NCBI GenBank assembly: GCA_964019695.1
Contig: OZ026524.1
Coordinates: 67,978,223 to 68,042,222 of the forward strand
Direction of reading: 5' to 3'
DNA from: Loripinus fragilis
Lineage: Eukaryota > Mollusca > Bivalvia > Lucinida > Lucinidae
Length of the DNA stretch: 64,000 nt
The position numbers and the translations under genes were made by a program. The notes beneath the pieces are model-generated. The model was not told the origin of the DNA, did no database searches, and was given only the letters and a program-made list of their open reading frames with translations. Positions within the stretch are counted from its first letter, which is position 1. Every line of letters starts with the position of its first letter. Below, piece after piece: positions 51,833 through 62,719 of the stretch.

Positions 51833-52649
51833 TAGGGCTGCCACGTTTACGAAATTTGGTAAACGTTTACAAGAGTTCCAGTAACCGAAACGATTCCGTT
51901 TACACGTAACTTCCAGATTGATTTTTTTTTCATTATGCAGCTCAGTAAAATCGCCGATATTTTCCCTAAAAAAGCCTTTGAAAATATACCTTGTGCGAAT
52001 ATTCGAAATTGTTTCTGGTTGGGTGTTGTGAAAGAACTCATTTCAAGTAATTGGAAAGTGATTGCAACATGCGCATACATTAATTACGGACATTTTCTTC
52101 AGTTGCAAGCGTGTAATTAATGAGTGGACACACACAAGGCATAACTGCGAATCGTCACATACGCATCAATACACACGCCGACAGGAAGTAAACAAAAAAA
52201 CTTTCACATGCGTCTTCTCTTTAAATTACTGTTAAAAATGCAGGAATATAATTGTCCCGAGCAGTGGCTGAGTGAGACACTTTTATGGCCCGTTGAGCAT
52301 GTCCGCCGTAATTTCTAATTGCAGTAGATACTTTTTCAAATACAGCCGAATCTGAGAAAACAAACAATCTGGTTGATGATCCAGATTGAGATGTGACATT
52401 TCACTGTTTATAAGAGAATACTTTTTCAAATACAGCCAAATCTGAGAAAACAAACAATCTGGTTGATGATCCAGATCGAGGTGTGACATTTCACTGTTTA
52501 TAAGAGAATACTTTCATTAGGAAATGCTATTAATAAACCACAACGCTGGTCACGTGCTAAAGTTGGTGTAAACGGTAGGTCAATTTTGTAAACGTTTATG
52601 GCAGAAACACGAAACGGTGCTGTCTACACGTGTAAACGTGGCAGCCCTA
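51833..52649. mobile_element. hAT-type MITE, TAGGGCTGCCACGTTTAC family (copy 2, with internal duplication)
   Basis: Same ends as copy 1. A ~97 bp segment (TACTTTTTCAAATACAGCC...CACTGTTTATAAGAGAA) is tandemly duplicated at about 52330-52520, making this copy longer. Left flank CTTGTATC; the right flank reads CT and then Ns, consistent with an 8 bp duplication cut by the assembly gap. Confidence 0.8.
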
Positions 52650-52651
52650 CT

Positions 52652-52851
52652 NNNNNNNNNNNNNNNNNNNNNNNNNNNNNNNNNNNNNNNNNNNNNNNNN
52701 NNNNNNNNNNNNNNNNNNNNNNNNNNNNNNNNNNNNNNNNNNNNNNNNNNNNNNNNNNNNNNNNNNNNNNNNNNNNNNNNNNNNNNNNNNNNNNNNNNNN
52801 NNNNNNNNNNNNNNNNNNNNNNNNNNNNNNNNNNNNNNNNNNNNNNNNNNN
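52652..52851. other. assembly gap (200 N)
   Basis: Exactly 200 unknown bases, probably a scaffold placeholder, placed between a hAT MITE and the G-rich minisatellite. Confidence 1.
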
Positions 52852-53101
52852 AAGTGGGGGGAGGGTTGTAGAAAGGGAGGGTAAGTGGGGGGTAAGTGGG
52901 GTAGGGTGGAAGGGTAAGTGGGGGAGGGTGGTAGGGAGAGAGGGTGGTAGGGAGAGAGGGTGGTAGGGAGGGAGGGGGAGGGTGGTAGGGAGGGTGGGAG
53001 GAGGAGTGGGGTAGGGAGGGAGGGAGGGTGGTAGGGAGGGATGGTAAGTGCGGGAGGTAGGGAGGGAGGGGGAGGGTAGTAGGGAGGGAGGGTAAGTGGG
53101 G
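52852..53101. repeat. G-rich minisatellite, block 1
   Basis: Variants of GGGAGGGTAAGTGGGGGAGG then GTGGTA. Long Pro/Ser/Leu frames on the minus strand are translations of this repeat. Confidence 0.95.
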
Positions 53102-53204
53102 GAAGGTACTGCATGCGTGCTCCCTAATTTTCCCACCTCTGGTGCCATCTTGAGTCGAAAGTGGCCCTAATTAAGCCTGAGTGACCTAGCTTCGCCTGCC
53201 CTGG
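53102..53204. repeat. 103 bp island identical to 56604-56706
   Basis: GAAGGTACTGCATGCGTGCT through to CCTGCCCTGG. It interrupts the minisatellite and is base-for-base the start of the satellite unit at 56604. Confidence 0.95.
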
Positions 53205-56200
53205 TAAGTGGGGGAGGGAGGGAGGGTAAGTGGGGGGAGGGAGAGAGGGTAAGTGGGGGAGGGAGGGTGGTAGGGAGGGAGGGGGAGGGAGGTAGGGAGG
53301 GAGGGGAAGGGAGGGAGGGTAAGTGGGGGAGGGTAGGTGGGGGAGGGTAAGTGGGGGAGGGTGGTAGGGAGGGTAAGTGGGGGAGGGTGGTAGGGAGTGT
53401 AAGTGGGGGAGGGTGGTAGGGAGGGAAAGTGGGGGAGGGAGGGAGGGGGAGGGTGGTAGGGAGGGAGGGGGAGGGTGGTAGGGAGGGGGAGAAAGGGTAA
53501 TTGGGGGAGGGAGGGTAAATGGGGGAGAGAGGGAGGATAAGTGGGGGGAGGGTGGTAGAGAGGGAGGGTAAGTGGGGGGTAAGTGGGGTAGGGTGGGAGG
53601 GTAAGTGGGGGAGGGTGGTAGGGAGAGAGGGTGGTAGGGAGAGAGGGTGGTAGGGAGGGAGGGGAAGGGAGGGAGGGTAAGTGGGGGAGGGAGGGTAAGT
53701 GGGGGAGGGTAGGTGGGGGGAGGGTAGGTGGGGGGAGGGTGGTAGGGAGGGTAAGTGGGGGAGGGTGGTAGGGAGGGTAAGTGGGGGAGGGTGGTAGGGA
53801 GGGTAAGTGGGGGAGGGTGGTAGGGAGGGTAAGTGGGGGAGGGTGGTAGGGAGGGTAAGTGGGGGAGGGTGGTAGGGAGGGTAAGTGGGGGAGGGTGGTA
53901 GGGAGGGTAAGTGGGGAGGGTGGTAGGGAGGGAGGGGGAGGGTGGTAGGGAGGGAGGGGGAGGGTGGTAGGGAGGGGGAGAAAGGGTAATTGGGGGAGGG
54001 AGGGAGGGTAAGTGGGGAGGGAGGGTAAATGGGGGAGGGAGGGTAAGTGGGGGAGAGAGGGAGGATAAGTGGGGGGAGGGTGGTAGAGAGGGAGGGTAAG
54101 TGGGGGGTAAGTGGGGTAGGGTGGGAGGGTAAGTGGGGGAGGGTGGTAGGGAGAGAGGGTGGTAGGGAGGGTGGGAGGAGGAGTGGGTAAGTGGGGGAGG
54201 GAGGGTAAGTGGGGTAGGGAGGGAGGTAGGGTAGTAGGGAGGGATGGTTAGTGCGGGAGGTAGGGAGGGAGGGGGAGGGTAGTAGGGAGGGAGGGTAAGT
54301 GGGGGAGGGAGGGAGGGTAAGTGGGGGGAGGGAGAGAGGGTAAGTGGGGGAGGGAGGGTAAGTGGGGGGAGGGTGGTAGGGAGCGAGGGTAAGTGGTAGG
54401 GAGGGAGGGTAAGTGGGGGAGGGTGGTATGGAGATAGGGTAAGTGGGGGAGGGTGGTAGGGAGGGAGGGTAAGTGGGGAAGGAAGGTAGGGAGGGAGGGA
54501 GGGGGGGAGGGAGGGAGGGTAAGTGGGGGAGAGAGGGAGGGTGAGTGGGGGAGAGAGGGAGGGTAAGTGGGGGAGAGAGGGAGGGTAAGTGGGGGAGGGT
54601 GGTAGGGAGGGAGGGTTAGTGGGGGGGGGGGGGGTAAGTGGGGGAGGGTGGTAGGGAGATAGGGTAAGTGGGGGAGGGAGGGTTAGTGGGGGGGTAAGTG
54701 GGGGAGGGTGGTAGGGAGGGAGGGTAAGTAGGGGAGGGTGGTAGGGAGGGAGGGTAAGTGGGGGAGGGAGGGTGGTAGGGAGGGAGGGGGAGGGTGGTAG
54801 GGAGGGAGGGTAAGTGGGGGGAGGTTAGTAGGGAGGGTAAGTGGGGGAGTGTGGTAGGGAGGGTAAGTGGGGGGAGGGATAGGGAGCGAGGGTAAGTGGT
54901 AGGGAGGGAGGGTAAGTGGGGGAGGGTGGTAGGGAGGGTAAGTTGGGGAGGGAGGGAGGGTAAGTGGGGGAGGGTGGTAGGGAGGGAGGGGGAGGGTGGT
55001 AGGGAGGACGGGTAAGTGGGGGAGGGAGGGGGAGGGGTGGTAGGGAGGGAGGGGGAGGGAGGGAGGGTAAATGGGGGAGAGAGGGCGGATAAGTGGGGGG
55101 AGGGTGGTAGAGAGGGAGGGTAAGTGGGGGGGGGGGGGTAAATGGGGGAGGGTAAGTGGGGGAGGGTGGTGGTAGGGAGGGAGGGTAAGTGGGGGAGGGA
55201 GGGTAAGTGGGGGAGGGAGGGTAAGTGGGGGAGGGAGGGTAAGCGGGGGGAGGGTAAGTGGGGGAGGATGGTAGGGAGGTAAGTGGGGGAGTGTGGTAGG
55301 GAGGGTAAGTGGGGGAGTGTGGTAGGGAGGGTAAGTGGGGGAGGGTGGTAGGGAGGGTAAGTGGGGGAGGGTGGTAGGGAGGGTAAGTGGGGGAGGGTGG
55401 TAGGGAGGGTAAGTGGGGAAGGGTGGTAGAGAGGGAGGGTAAGTGTGGGAGGGAGGGTAAGTGGGGGAGGGTGTTAGGGAGGGAGGGTTAGTTGGGGGAG
55501 GAAGGTAGGGAGGGAGGGGGAGGGAGGGAGGGGGAGGGAGGGGGAGGGTGGTAGGGAAGGGGAGGGAGGGTAAGTGGGAGGGGGAGGGAGGGTAAGTGGG
55601 AGAGGGAGGGAGGGTGGTAGGGAGGGAGGGGGAGGATGGTAGGGAGGGAGGGAGAGTGGGTAAGTGGGGGAGGGAGGGTAAGTGGGGGAGGGTGGTAGGG
55701 AGGGTAAGTGGGGGAGGGTGGTAGGGAGGGTAAGTGGGGGAGGGTAAGTGGGGGAGGTTGGTAGGGAGGGTAAGTGGGGGAGGGTGGTAGGGAGGGTAAG
55801 TGGGGGAGGGTGGTAGGGAGGGTAAGTGGGGGAGGGTGGTAGGGAGGGTAAGTGGGGGAGGGTGGTAGGGAGGGTAAGTGGGGGAGGGTGGTAGGGAGGG
55901 TCAGTGGGGGAGGGTGGTAGGGAGGGTCAGTGGGGGAGGGTGGTAGGGAGGGTCAGTGGGGGAGGGTGGTAGGGAGGGTCAGTGGGGGAGGGTGGTAGGG
56001 AGGGTCAGTGGGGGAGGTAGGTAGGGAGGGTCAGTGGGGGAGGGTGGTAGGGAGGGTCAGTGGGGGAGGGTGGTAGGGAGGGTCAGTGGGGGAGGGTGGT
56101 AGGGAGGGTCAGTGGGGGAGGGTGGTAGGGAGGGAGGGTGGTAGGGAGGGAGGATGGTAGGGAGGGAGGGGAGGGTGGTAGGGAGGGAGGGTAAGTGGGG

Positions 56201-56588
56201 GAGGGAGGGTAAGTGGTGGAGGGAGGGAGGGTTAGTGGGGGAGGGAGGGTAAGTGGTGGAGGGAGGGAGGGTTAGTGGGGGAGGGTGGTAGGGAGAGAGG
56301 GTAAGTGGGGGAGGGTGGTAGGGAGGGAGGGTAAGTGGGGGGAGGGTGGTAGGGAGGGTGGGTAAGTGGGGGAGGGAGGGTGGTAGGGAGGGAGGGGGAG
56401 GCTGGTAGGGAGGGAGGGTTAGTGGGGGAGGGTGGTAGGGAGGGAGGGAGGGAGGGTAAGTGGGGGAAGGTGGTAGGTAGGGTAAGTGGGGGAGGGTGGT
56501 AGTGGGGGAGGGTGGTAGAGAGGGAGGGTAAGTGGGAGAGGGTGGGAGGGTAAGTGGGGGAGGGTGGTAGGGAGGGAGGGAGGGGGCC
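53205..56588. repeat. G-rich minisatellite, block 2 (main array)
   Basis: Basic period 26-28 bp, GGGAGGGTAAGTGGGGGAGG then GTGGTA, with shorter GGGAGGGA variants and a TCAGTGGGGG sub-variant at 55898-56120. Almost no C on the plus strand and many GGG runs, so G-quadruplex formation is plausible. Array length may be unreliable in assembly. Confidence 0.95.
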
Positions 56589-56603
56589 TGCCTTGGATTC
56601 CGC

Positions 56604-57040
56604 GAAGGTACTGCATGCGTGCTCCCTAATTTTCCCACCTCTGGTGCCATCTTGAGTCGAAAGTGGCCCTAATTAAGCCTGAGTGACCTAGCTTCGCCTG
56701 CCCTGGGGCAGTCCAGCCCCAAATAAGCCCAGGCTACCTCTGATGTGGTGTGATACCTGCTTGTTTTGGATTCGGCGTAAGTCCCACGCGCGTAGGCCCC
56801 TTTTATCCCCACCTCAGGGACCATCTCGAGGTGAAAGTGGCCCTATATAAGCCTGAGTGACCTAACTCCACCCACACAGGGGCCATCCAGCCCCAAATTA
56901 GCCCGGGATGCCTCTGACGTGGTGCAACACCTCCCTGCCTTGAATACCGAGCAGGTGCCGCGCCTGCAGGCCCTCTTTCTCCCCGCCATAGGGGCCATCT
57001 CGAGTCGAAAGTGGCCCTAACCCTAGAAACGCTAAGCCCT
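56604..57040 (+). repeat. GC-rich satellite, ~174 bp units (plus orientation)
   Basis: Two full units and one partial unit starting at 56604, 56778 and 56952. Each has GCATGCGTGC-like, CATCTTGAGTCGAAAGTGGC, AAGCCTGAGTGACC and CAGCCCCAAAT-type segments. Confidence 0.8.
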
Positions 57041-57400
57041 AGCTAACCCTAACCGGCCTCCCGTGGGCCAAGCATGGGCTCTCACTGGGCGGACATAACT
57101 CTGTCAGCATCCGACAAGTTGGCTTCTTGCATTTGGGCCAGGTGCTAGTCCCTAACCCTAACCTTAGACACCCTATCCCTAAACCCTATGCCCTAACCCT
57201 AGCTAACCCTAACCGGGCTCCTGTTGGCCAAGCGCGGGCTCCCACTGGGTTGGGGTCACTCTGTCGGTATCTGACAAGTTGGTCTATTGCATTTGGACCA
57301 CAGGCCCTAGTCTTAAACCCTAAGCCCTAACCCTTGATAACCCTAACCAGGCTGGCGCCACTCTGTCGGCATCTGACAAGGTGACGGGTAAGGGAGACGG
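57005..57400. repeat. CCCTAA-bearing spacer, ~150 bp units
   Basis: Three copies of a block with CTAACCCTAACC, TGGGCCAAGC-GGGCTC and CACTCTGTCGGCATCTGACA (near 57045, 57205 and 57345), interspersed with CCCTAA hexamers. The telomere-type motif is degenerate and not in long pure arrays. Confidence 0.65.
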
Positions 57401-57403
57401 TCA

Positions 57404-57735
57404 TTCAGGCTTAATTTGGGCCCTTTTCGACTCGAGATGGCCCCTGAGGCGGGGAGAGAGGGAGCCCGCGCTCGCAGGACCTTTGCGAATCCAAGGCAAG
57501 GAGGTGTCACACCGCCTCAGAGGCAGCCTGGTCTAATTTGGGGCTGGAGGGCCCCTGGGCGGGCAAAGTTAGGCTGCACAGGCTTAAATAGGGCCCTTTT
57601 TGACCCGAGAATGACCCTGAGGCAGGGAGAAGGGAGCCCGTGTGCGCGGGACCTGTGTCGAATCCAAGGACCAACTTGCCGCAGCAGGCGAGAGGTAGCC
57701 CGGGCTAATTGGGAATGGCATGCGAGCAGGGCGCT
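57404..57735 (-). repeat. GC-rich satellite, ~174 bp units (minus orientation)
   Basis: CAGGCTTAA-TTGGGCCC, TTTTCGACTCGAGATGGCCC and CTAATTTGGGGCTGG are reverse complements of the landmarks at 56604-57040. About two diverged units. Confidence 0.7.
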
Positions 57736-58900
57736 CAGTGTTAGGGTTAGGGTAAGTGGGTCACTTCCCTTTGACCATTCGGCTAGGGTTTGCGTTAGGG
57801 TTTCTACGGCTAAGTCACCCCTGGTGGCAGGCAGGTGCAGCGGCCCGATTCGGCTGAAACAGTGCCCCCTGACTGCTTCTGGGCACCCTCCAGCTAGGGT
57901 TTCGGTAAAAAAACTACTCAGTCCGAAAAGCCTTAGCTGCGGCCGCCTGCCCCGCTGATGCTGCTGCGCCACCCGTCCTTTTTGGCTGAAACCGTTTCCC
58001 CAGCCACTTGTGGGCACCCTCCAACTAGGGTTTTGGTGAAAAAACGACTAAGTGCAAAAAGCCCTAGCTGCGGCCTGGGCACCCGTATGCCTCGGCTGAG
58101 ACAATCGCCCAGCAGCCGCTGGGCACCCCGAGCTAGGGTTTGGGCCTCAATTCGAAGTCTGAAAAGCCCTAACCACAGCCGTCTGCCCCGCTCTCACAGC
58201 CGCGGCACCCATCCGCCGCGGCCGAGACCATCACCCCGGCGCCTGCTGCGCAATCCTCTGCTAGGGTTTGGGCAAAAAATCTACTAAGTCCGCAAAGCCC
58301 TAGCCGCGGGCGCCTGCCCCGCTTGCACGGCCGCTGCACCCGCCCGCCTTGGCTGAGAACGTCGCCCCAGCCGCTGCTGGGCACACTCGAGCTAGGGTTT
58401 GGGCAAAAATCACTAAGTCCTCAAAGCCCTAGCCGCCGCCTGCCCCGCTCGTGCTGCCGCTGCTCCTGCCCCCCACGATGGAGACCATCGCCTCGGCAGC
58501 TGCTGGGCACCCTCAAGCTAGTGTTTGGGCGAAAAATTGACTAAGTCCACAGCCCTAGCCACGGCCGCCTGCACGGCTTGCACAGCCCTCACACTTGCCC
58601 GCCTGGGCCAAGACCGTTGCCCCGGCTTTCACTGGGCACCGCCGAGCTAGGGTTTGGGCCAAAAGATCAACTTAGTCCGCAAAGCCCTATCTGCGTCTGC
58701 CTGCTCTGCTTGCGCGACCCCCGCACCCGCCCCCCTTGGCCGAGACCGTTATCCCGGCCGCAGCTGGGCACCCGCCAGCTAGGGTTAGGGCCAAAAATTG
58801 ACTAAGTCCGCAAAGCCCTAGCCGCCGCCTGCCCCGCTTGAGCGGCCGCGGCACCCGCCCGCCTCAGTCAAGACTGTCACCCCGGCCGCTGCTGGAATTG
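57736..58900. repeat. GC-rich tandem repeat, ~128 bp units with TAGGGTTTGGG
   Basis: CTAGGGTTT(G)GG recurs at about 57893, 58026, 58133, 58260, 58391, 58519 (GTG variant), 58646 and 58779. Each is followed by AAAAA-T-ACTAAGTCC, AAAGCCCTA, a CCGCCTGCCCCGCT-like segment and GCTGGGCACCC. Reading frames here differ between units and carry no domain, so they are rejected as genes. Confidence 0.8.
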
Positions 58901-59224
58901 CTGCAGTGAAAATTAGTTCTGTAGCCCGTTAAAATTGATTATTCTGATTATCCCTAAAGCTTTATCAGCAGGATAAATGATGTTTGTTACTTTCCATAAA
59001 ATATTGCATAGCATCTTCTTTTTACGATGTTTACATGTATTGTGGAATGTTGCAACCGTTTGCTTCGCTGCAATCAAACTTGCTTTGCTTAATTTGTCTT
59101 CTTGGTGTCTCGTGATGGTTGAGCGGCTTTTCCTCGTGGTGCCAAGGGGTTGTATGTACCCTCTATGCATGGTAGAGGTTGATTCCATGGAAATGGCCAG
59201 TGTGCGTGCTGATCATGGTCTAAA

Positions 59225-59985
59225 GGTACAATATAATGTAATTTCAATTACAAAGTCAATTTCAAAGATTTTTGTGCCAAACTTTGTATGTGTTCTCACA
59301 AATGAAAGATACAAAACATATCAGACAGGATTTTTATTTGGTCGCCTGGGTCATGCGTTAGGGGTGAGAATTGGGGCTTTAGGGGTCAAAGATTAAATTC
59401 CATCTATCCGTCTGTCCGTTATGCTATATCCTCCTAAACCGTAGGATCAAATTCAACCAAATTTGGTGTGAGAGTTACTTACATGATAGGGCGTGAAACG
59501 TCAAATTTATTTAGGCCCCACCCCCTGGGGGCCCTGGGGAGGAGTCAAAAGGTCAAATTCCATTTAATTTAAATTACAAGTCAATTTCAAAGATCTTTAT
59601 ACCAACTTTGTGTGTGTTCTCCCAACTGAAAGGTACAAAACATATCAGATGTGGTTTTCATTCTGTCGACTGGGTCATACCCTAGGGGGGGGGGGGGGGG
59701 GGGGGGGTTAGGGGTCAAAAATAAAAAATTCCGTTTTTACGATCGTTATGCTATTTCCTCCTAAACAATTGGACAAAATAGAACCAAATTTGATGTGTTA
59801 CTCACATTATGCGGTATGCAACAGCAGAAAAAGAATGAGGGATTCAAAGGTCAAATATCATTAAATTGCAATAACAAAGTCAATTTCAAAGGGTTTTATA
59901 CCATTTTTTTGTGTTCTTACAAATAAAAGATATGAAACATATCAAATGGGATTATTGTTCTGGCGCCTAGGTCAGAGTGGTCTTT
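59225..59985. repeat. tandem repeat, ~300 bp units
   Basis: AAGTCAATTTCAAAG, CAAATGAAAGATACAAAACA and TATCAGA recur near 59250, 59580 and 59875, with TTATGCTAT-TCCTCCTAAAC in the first two. A poly-G run lies at 59685-59707. Pearl-like in style. Confidence 0.65.
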
Positions 59986-60634
59986 TACTGTGAAGGCATT
60001 GCTGAATTGGTTGTTGAGCAGAGTGTTTATCCTTGTGTCACTTTAGGCAACACCATCAGATTTCAAGGCTGAGACTTCACTGCTGTAACATCTCTTGGCT
60101 TTGATGAATGCGTACAGCTTCTTGGGATACAGTATCTTTGACGTTTGAGTCGTAAGCCTTTCTACACTCAGGTTATGTGTCATTCTGTGGTTTCTTGTAA
60201 AGCCCTATGTCTTCGTTTTCCCTGATTTCCTGATACTTCGAAATGCTCCCTTTTTCCTTCTTGACAGTTACTTAGCATGCATTGTGATCCAGGGTTGGTT
60301 AAAATGTTGATGTCGTTTTAGAAAGGACATTGTCAGAGATTCACAAAGGACTGTGAAAACACATGAACACTGTCACGCAGGGAATCTGTTTAGCTTGTTT
60401 CCACAGAAGTATCCTTCTTGGAGGTTGCTTCTTCTTGAAAACTCTTGTGTTTTGCTTGAACAAACACCACACTGTGATCACTAAATCAATCCTGGCGTTT
60501 TGTAATGAAAACGACAAGTGAGTTCTGTCCTCTAGATGGGAAGTGCACAATCTGATCTGATGAGGTCTACTAAAATCCAGTTGACTTAACTGGGTTACTG
60601 TTACCAGTTATTCTGTTGTTCTGTCAATATCTGG
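59975..60634 (-). pseudogene. LINE remnant: endonuclease tail and endonuclease-RT linker
   Basis: Minus strand, with stops and frameshifts: VHFPSRGQNSLVVFITK (end of the endonuclease), SDHSVVFVQAKHK, KKKQPPRRILLWKQAKQ, SVSQ-KKLYAFIKAKRCYSS, LKSDGVA and LLNNQFSNAFTVKD. These match the order SDH-x-[IV]V...RR-[IK]-LLWKKA...KKLYSF[IV]KSKR...L-x-x-DG...LN-x-QF-x-SVFT of jockey/CR1-like LINEs. The reverse transcriptase is missing; the sequence breaks off at the ~300 bp repeat. Confidence 0.7.
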
Positions 60635-60636
60635 TA

Positions 60637-60865
60637 ATGTCCTGCCAGTCAAGAGTGACAGTGACGTTATGTTATGTTTACATAGTTATCAGGGACTTAA
60701 AATCGATTGATCACTTGTGTATTAATCCTTTCCACAGGTTAGGATTACTACACAAGTGATATATCGATTCGCGTTAAGTCAAGTGGAGTGTACAAATGAA
60801 TGTTTAACTTAACAGTTGTAAAGACAATCGTATTACGTCACTATCACCCTTGGTTGGCACGACAG
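60637..60865. mobile_element. palindromic MITE, CTGTCCTGCCAGC family (copy 2), inside a LINE
   Basis: TA at 60635-60636 and 60866-60867. Ends ATGTCCTGCCAGTC and GGTTGGCACGACAG. The centre GATCACTTGTGTATTAATCC is mirrored by GGATTACTACACAAGTGAT. It separates the two LINE fragments. Confidence 0.75.
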
Positions 60866-60867
60866 TA

Positions 60868-61130
60868 GATTAATGTCTCCAACCATCCACATTGAGGCTC
60901 TGATGCCATGCGAACTTTTTTCTTAATCGTAGAGCACAGTTCGTCCGTGTATATCTGGTCACTATAAGTTGGGCAGTAGGATGCACCAATAACAAGTGAA
61001 CATCTGTCAGGACTGTCGCGTGAAGCAACTTGTAGCTTTGTGTCAATCTGTAGGCTGATTGTGGTAGTATTAATGTTTTCATGCACTGCTATCATAGCTC
61101 TGACATGATGGTATGTCTTTCCTTACAACC
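60868..61130 (-). pseudogene. LINE remnant: endonuclease domain fragment
   Basis: Minus strand frame reads IAVHENINTTTISLQIDTKL, then SLVIGASYCPTYSDQIYTDE. The [IV]GA-[SY]YRP-x-x-[DS]-x-x-Y-x-x-EL pattern belongs to the APE-type endonuclease of jockey/CR1-like LINEs. It continues across the MITE into 60634-59975. Confidence 0.65.
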
Positions 61131-61139
61131 ATGTGATAA

Positions 61140-62660
61140 TCAATTGGGATCACTTTGCTCTCTTGTATCCCTTACTACCATGCAACTACCAGCTTAGCAA
61201 AAGCATAGTTCATGAAATTAAATTTGGTGATATAGCTGTCATGTAAATATAAACAATTTGCCATATAGTGACAAGGATTTTAATACTGATAGGCAGATTG
61301 AGATGTTTAAAAGAGGAAAGCCAATGGACATGATACTTGTTAAGTGTAAATTTCAAAATAGGTTTCCTTAATTTCAGTAACATATTTTGTTGGTACACAT
61401 TGGTATTACCTCATAAAGGCAATTCCAATGTGCACCTACAACATATGTCCAGTCAATAAATGAGTGTTTTTCACCATAAAACAGGTTTTCACAAACTTAT
61501 CTACTACTTTTTATGTTTCAGTGTAATGAGCATGTAGGAATGTAAAGTTTCAGTGTAGTTGATGACATTAATAGATAGCCAATTTTATATTATTGACAGC
61601 TTATCTTTAGATGTTTCTTTGGTGGTTGCCTGGTTGTATCTAGCCACTTTACAATTATGATAATGTATTGGTCTGTTTGCTCTCTCAATAGTCAGAAATG
61701 AGTACGTATTGCTCTTATCATGAAGTTTAGTAAGTTCTGCCAAGTGGTTTATTTTTGATTGATTGACAGACTGGACTGGACATCATAGGATCACAAAAGT
61801 TAACATAGAGCCTATGGCTTGGGTGAACTTAAAATGACAGGTCGAATAAGGGATTAAGGATATTGCGTAAAATGTACTATAGATAGAGTTTTATTATTTG
61901 CATGTGATGCTCTTTCTTAGGACTATTGCGGATTCAAAGTAAGAAAGAAGGCAAAGATCAGGAATCGATACAGTCAAATACCACACCTGACGCATGATAC
62001 CATATGGGAGTGTGACAACAAAAAACAGTAGAAAACATCACATACAAGAGAGCCAAGAAGTCAGCCCTTTCCCAGCAGATGACCACAAGACTGCAAGGAA
62101 CAGACAAGGCATTATGACAGACAAACACCATCCTCTCCAAGAATGTGTATTTTTCTGCTAAAACTTAGATGACGGGGTACAGCGGGACAAATCCTATTGT
62201 CGTCCTCATGCATGTTAAAAAATAAATCACACATATCATAAATGTCAAACTGTTTTGATTCAGATCAGGCCTTAACTTTTTTTTTACATATGGGCCTGAG
62301 TTTGGACCAAAATGCTTGCCATAGAAAGGTTGTTGACGTTGTTATCATAAAGTCATGACGTAATTAGATGTAATGAAGTTATGATACAATGATGTCATCA
62401 AATGTTTATAAATGTCCCGTAAAAACGAAACTATTTGGGAAATGAATAAATAAGTATTACTAAATAGAACTTGAATTTTGACCCCTATACAAAAATTATC
62501 ACTAGGTGAGAGAAAAGGAACTACGAACGTTTGCAATAAGTACCATAATCATTGGCGTAGCACCCATTACGCAGGTTACCCACGTGCGTAATAAGAATAG
62601 TAACATTTAAGGGGGGTCACTTAATGTGATAAAAATGATTTCCTTACTATATGGAACTGC
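61140..62660. other. intergenic or intron; one repeat-like translation at 61936-62120
   Basis: At 61945-62010 the plus strand reads KIRNRYSQIPHLTHDTIWEC, a phrase I associate with a widespread animal repeat that appears in predicted proteins. This is recollection, not verified, and stops follow. The rest of the stretch shows nothing. Confidence 0.3.
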
Positions 62661-62670
62661 TCATAAAGGA

Positions 62671-62719
62671 AAGAATTCGCTCCCTCTGGGAGCAAAGAAT
62701 TCGTTCCCTCTGGGAGCAA
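62671..62719. repeat. 24 bp direct duplication
   Basis: AAGAATTCGCTCCCTCTGGG then AGCA, followed directly by the same sequence with GTTCCC. Confidence 0.8.

Noticed and set aside
52624..53148. Pro/Ser/Leu-rich minus-strand frames at the gap and minisatellite, also 56057-56650
   Set aside because: They are translations of the G-rich minisatellite and of Ns; several frames are open at once because the repeat lacks stop codons.
57005..57755. True telomere
   Set aside because: CCCTAA hexamers are scattered and degenerate, in both orientations, and lie internally; they are better described as part of a satellite.
57416..58805. Long frames in the GC-rich satellite (up to 180 codons)
   Set aside because: GC richness removes stops; frames change between repeat units and no domain is visible.
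58977..59396. 139-codon plus-strand frame with hydrophobic start
   Set aside because: The second half is the ~300 bp tandem repeat; the first half has no splice partner or motif.
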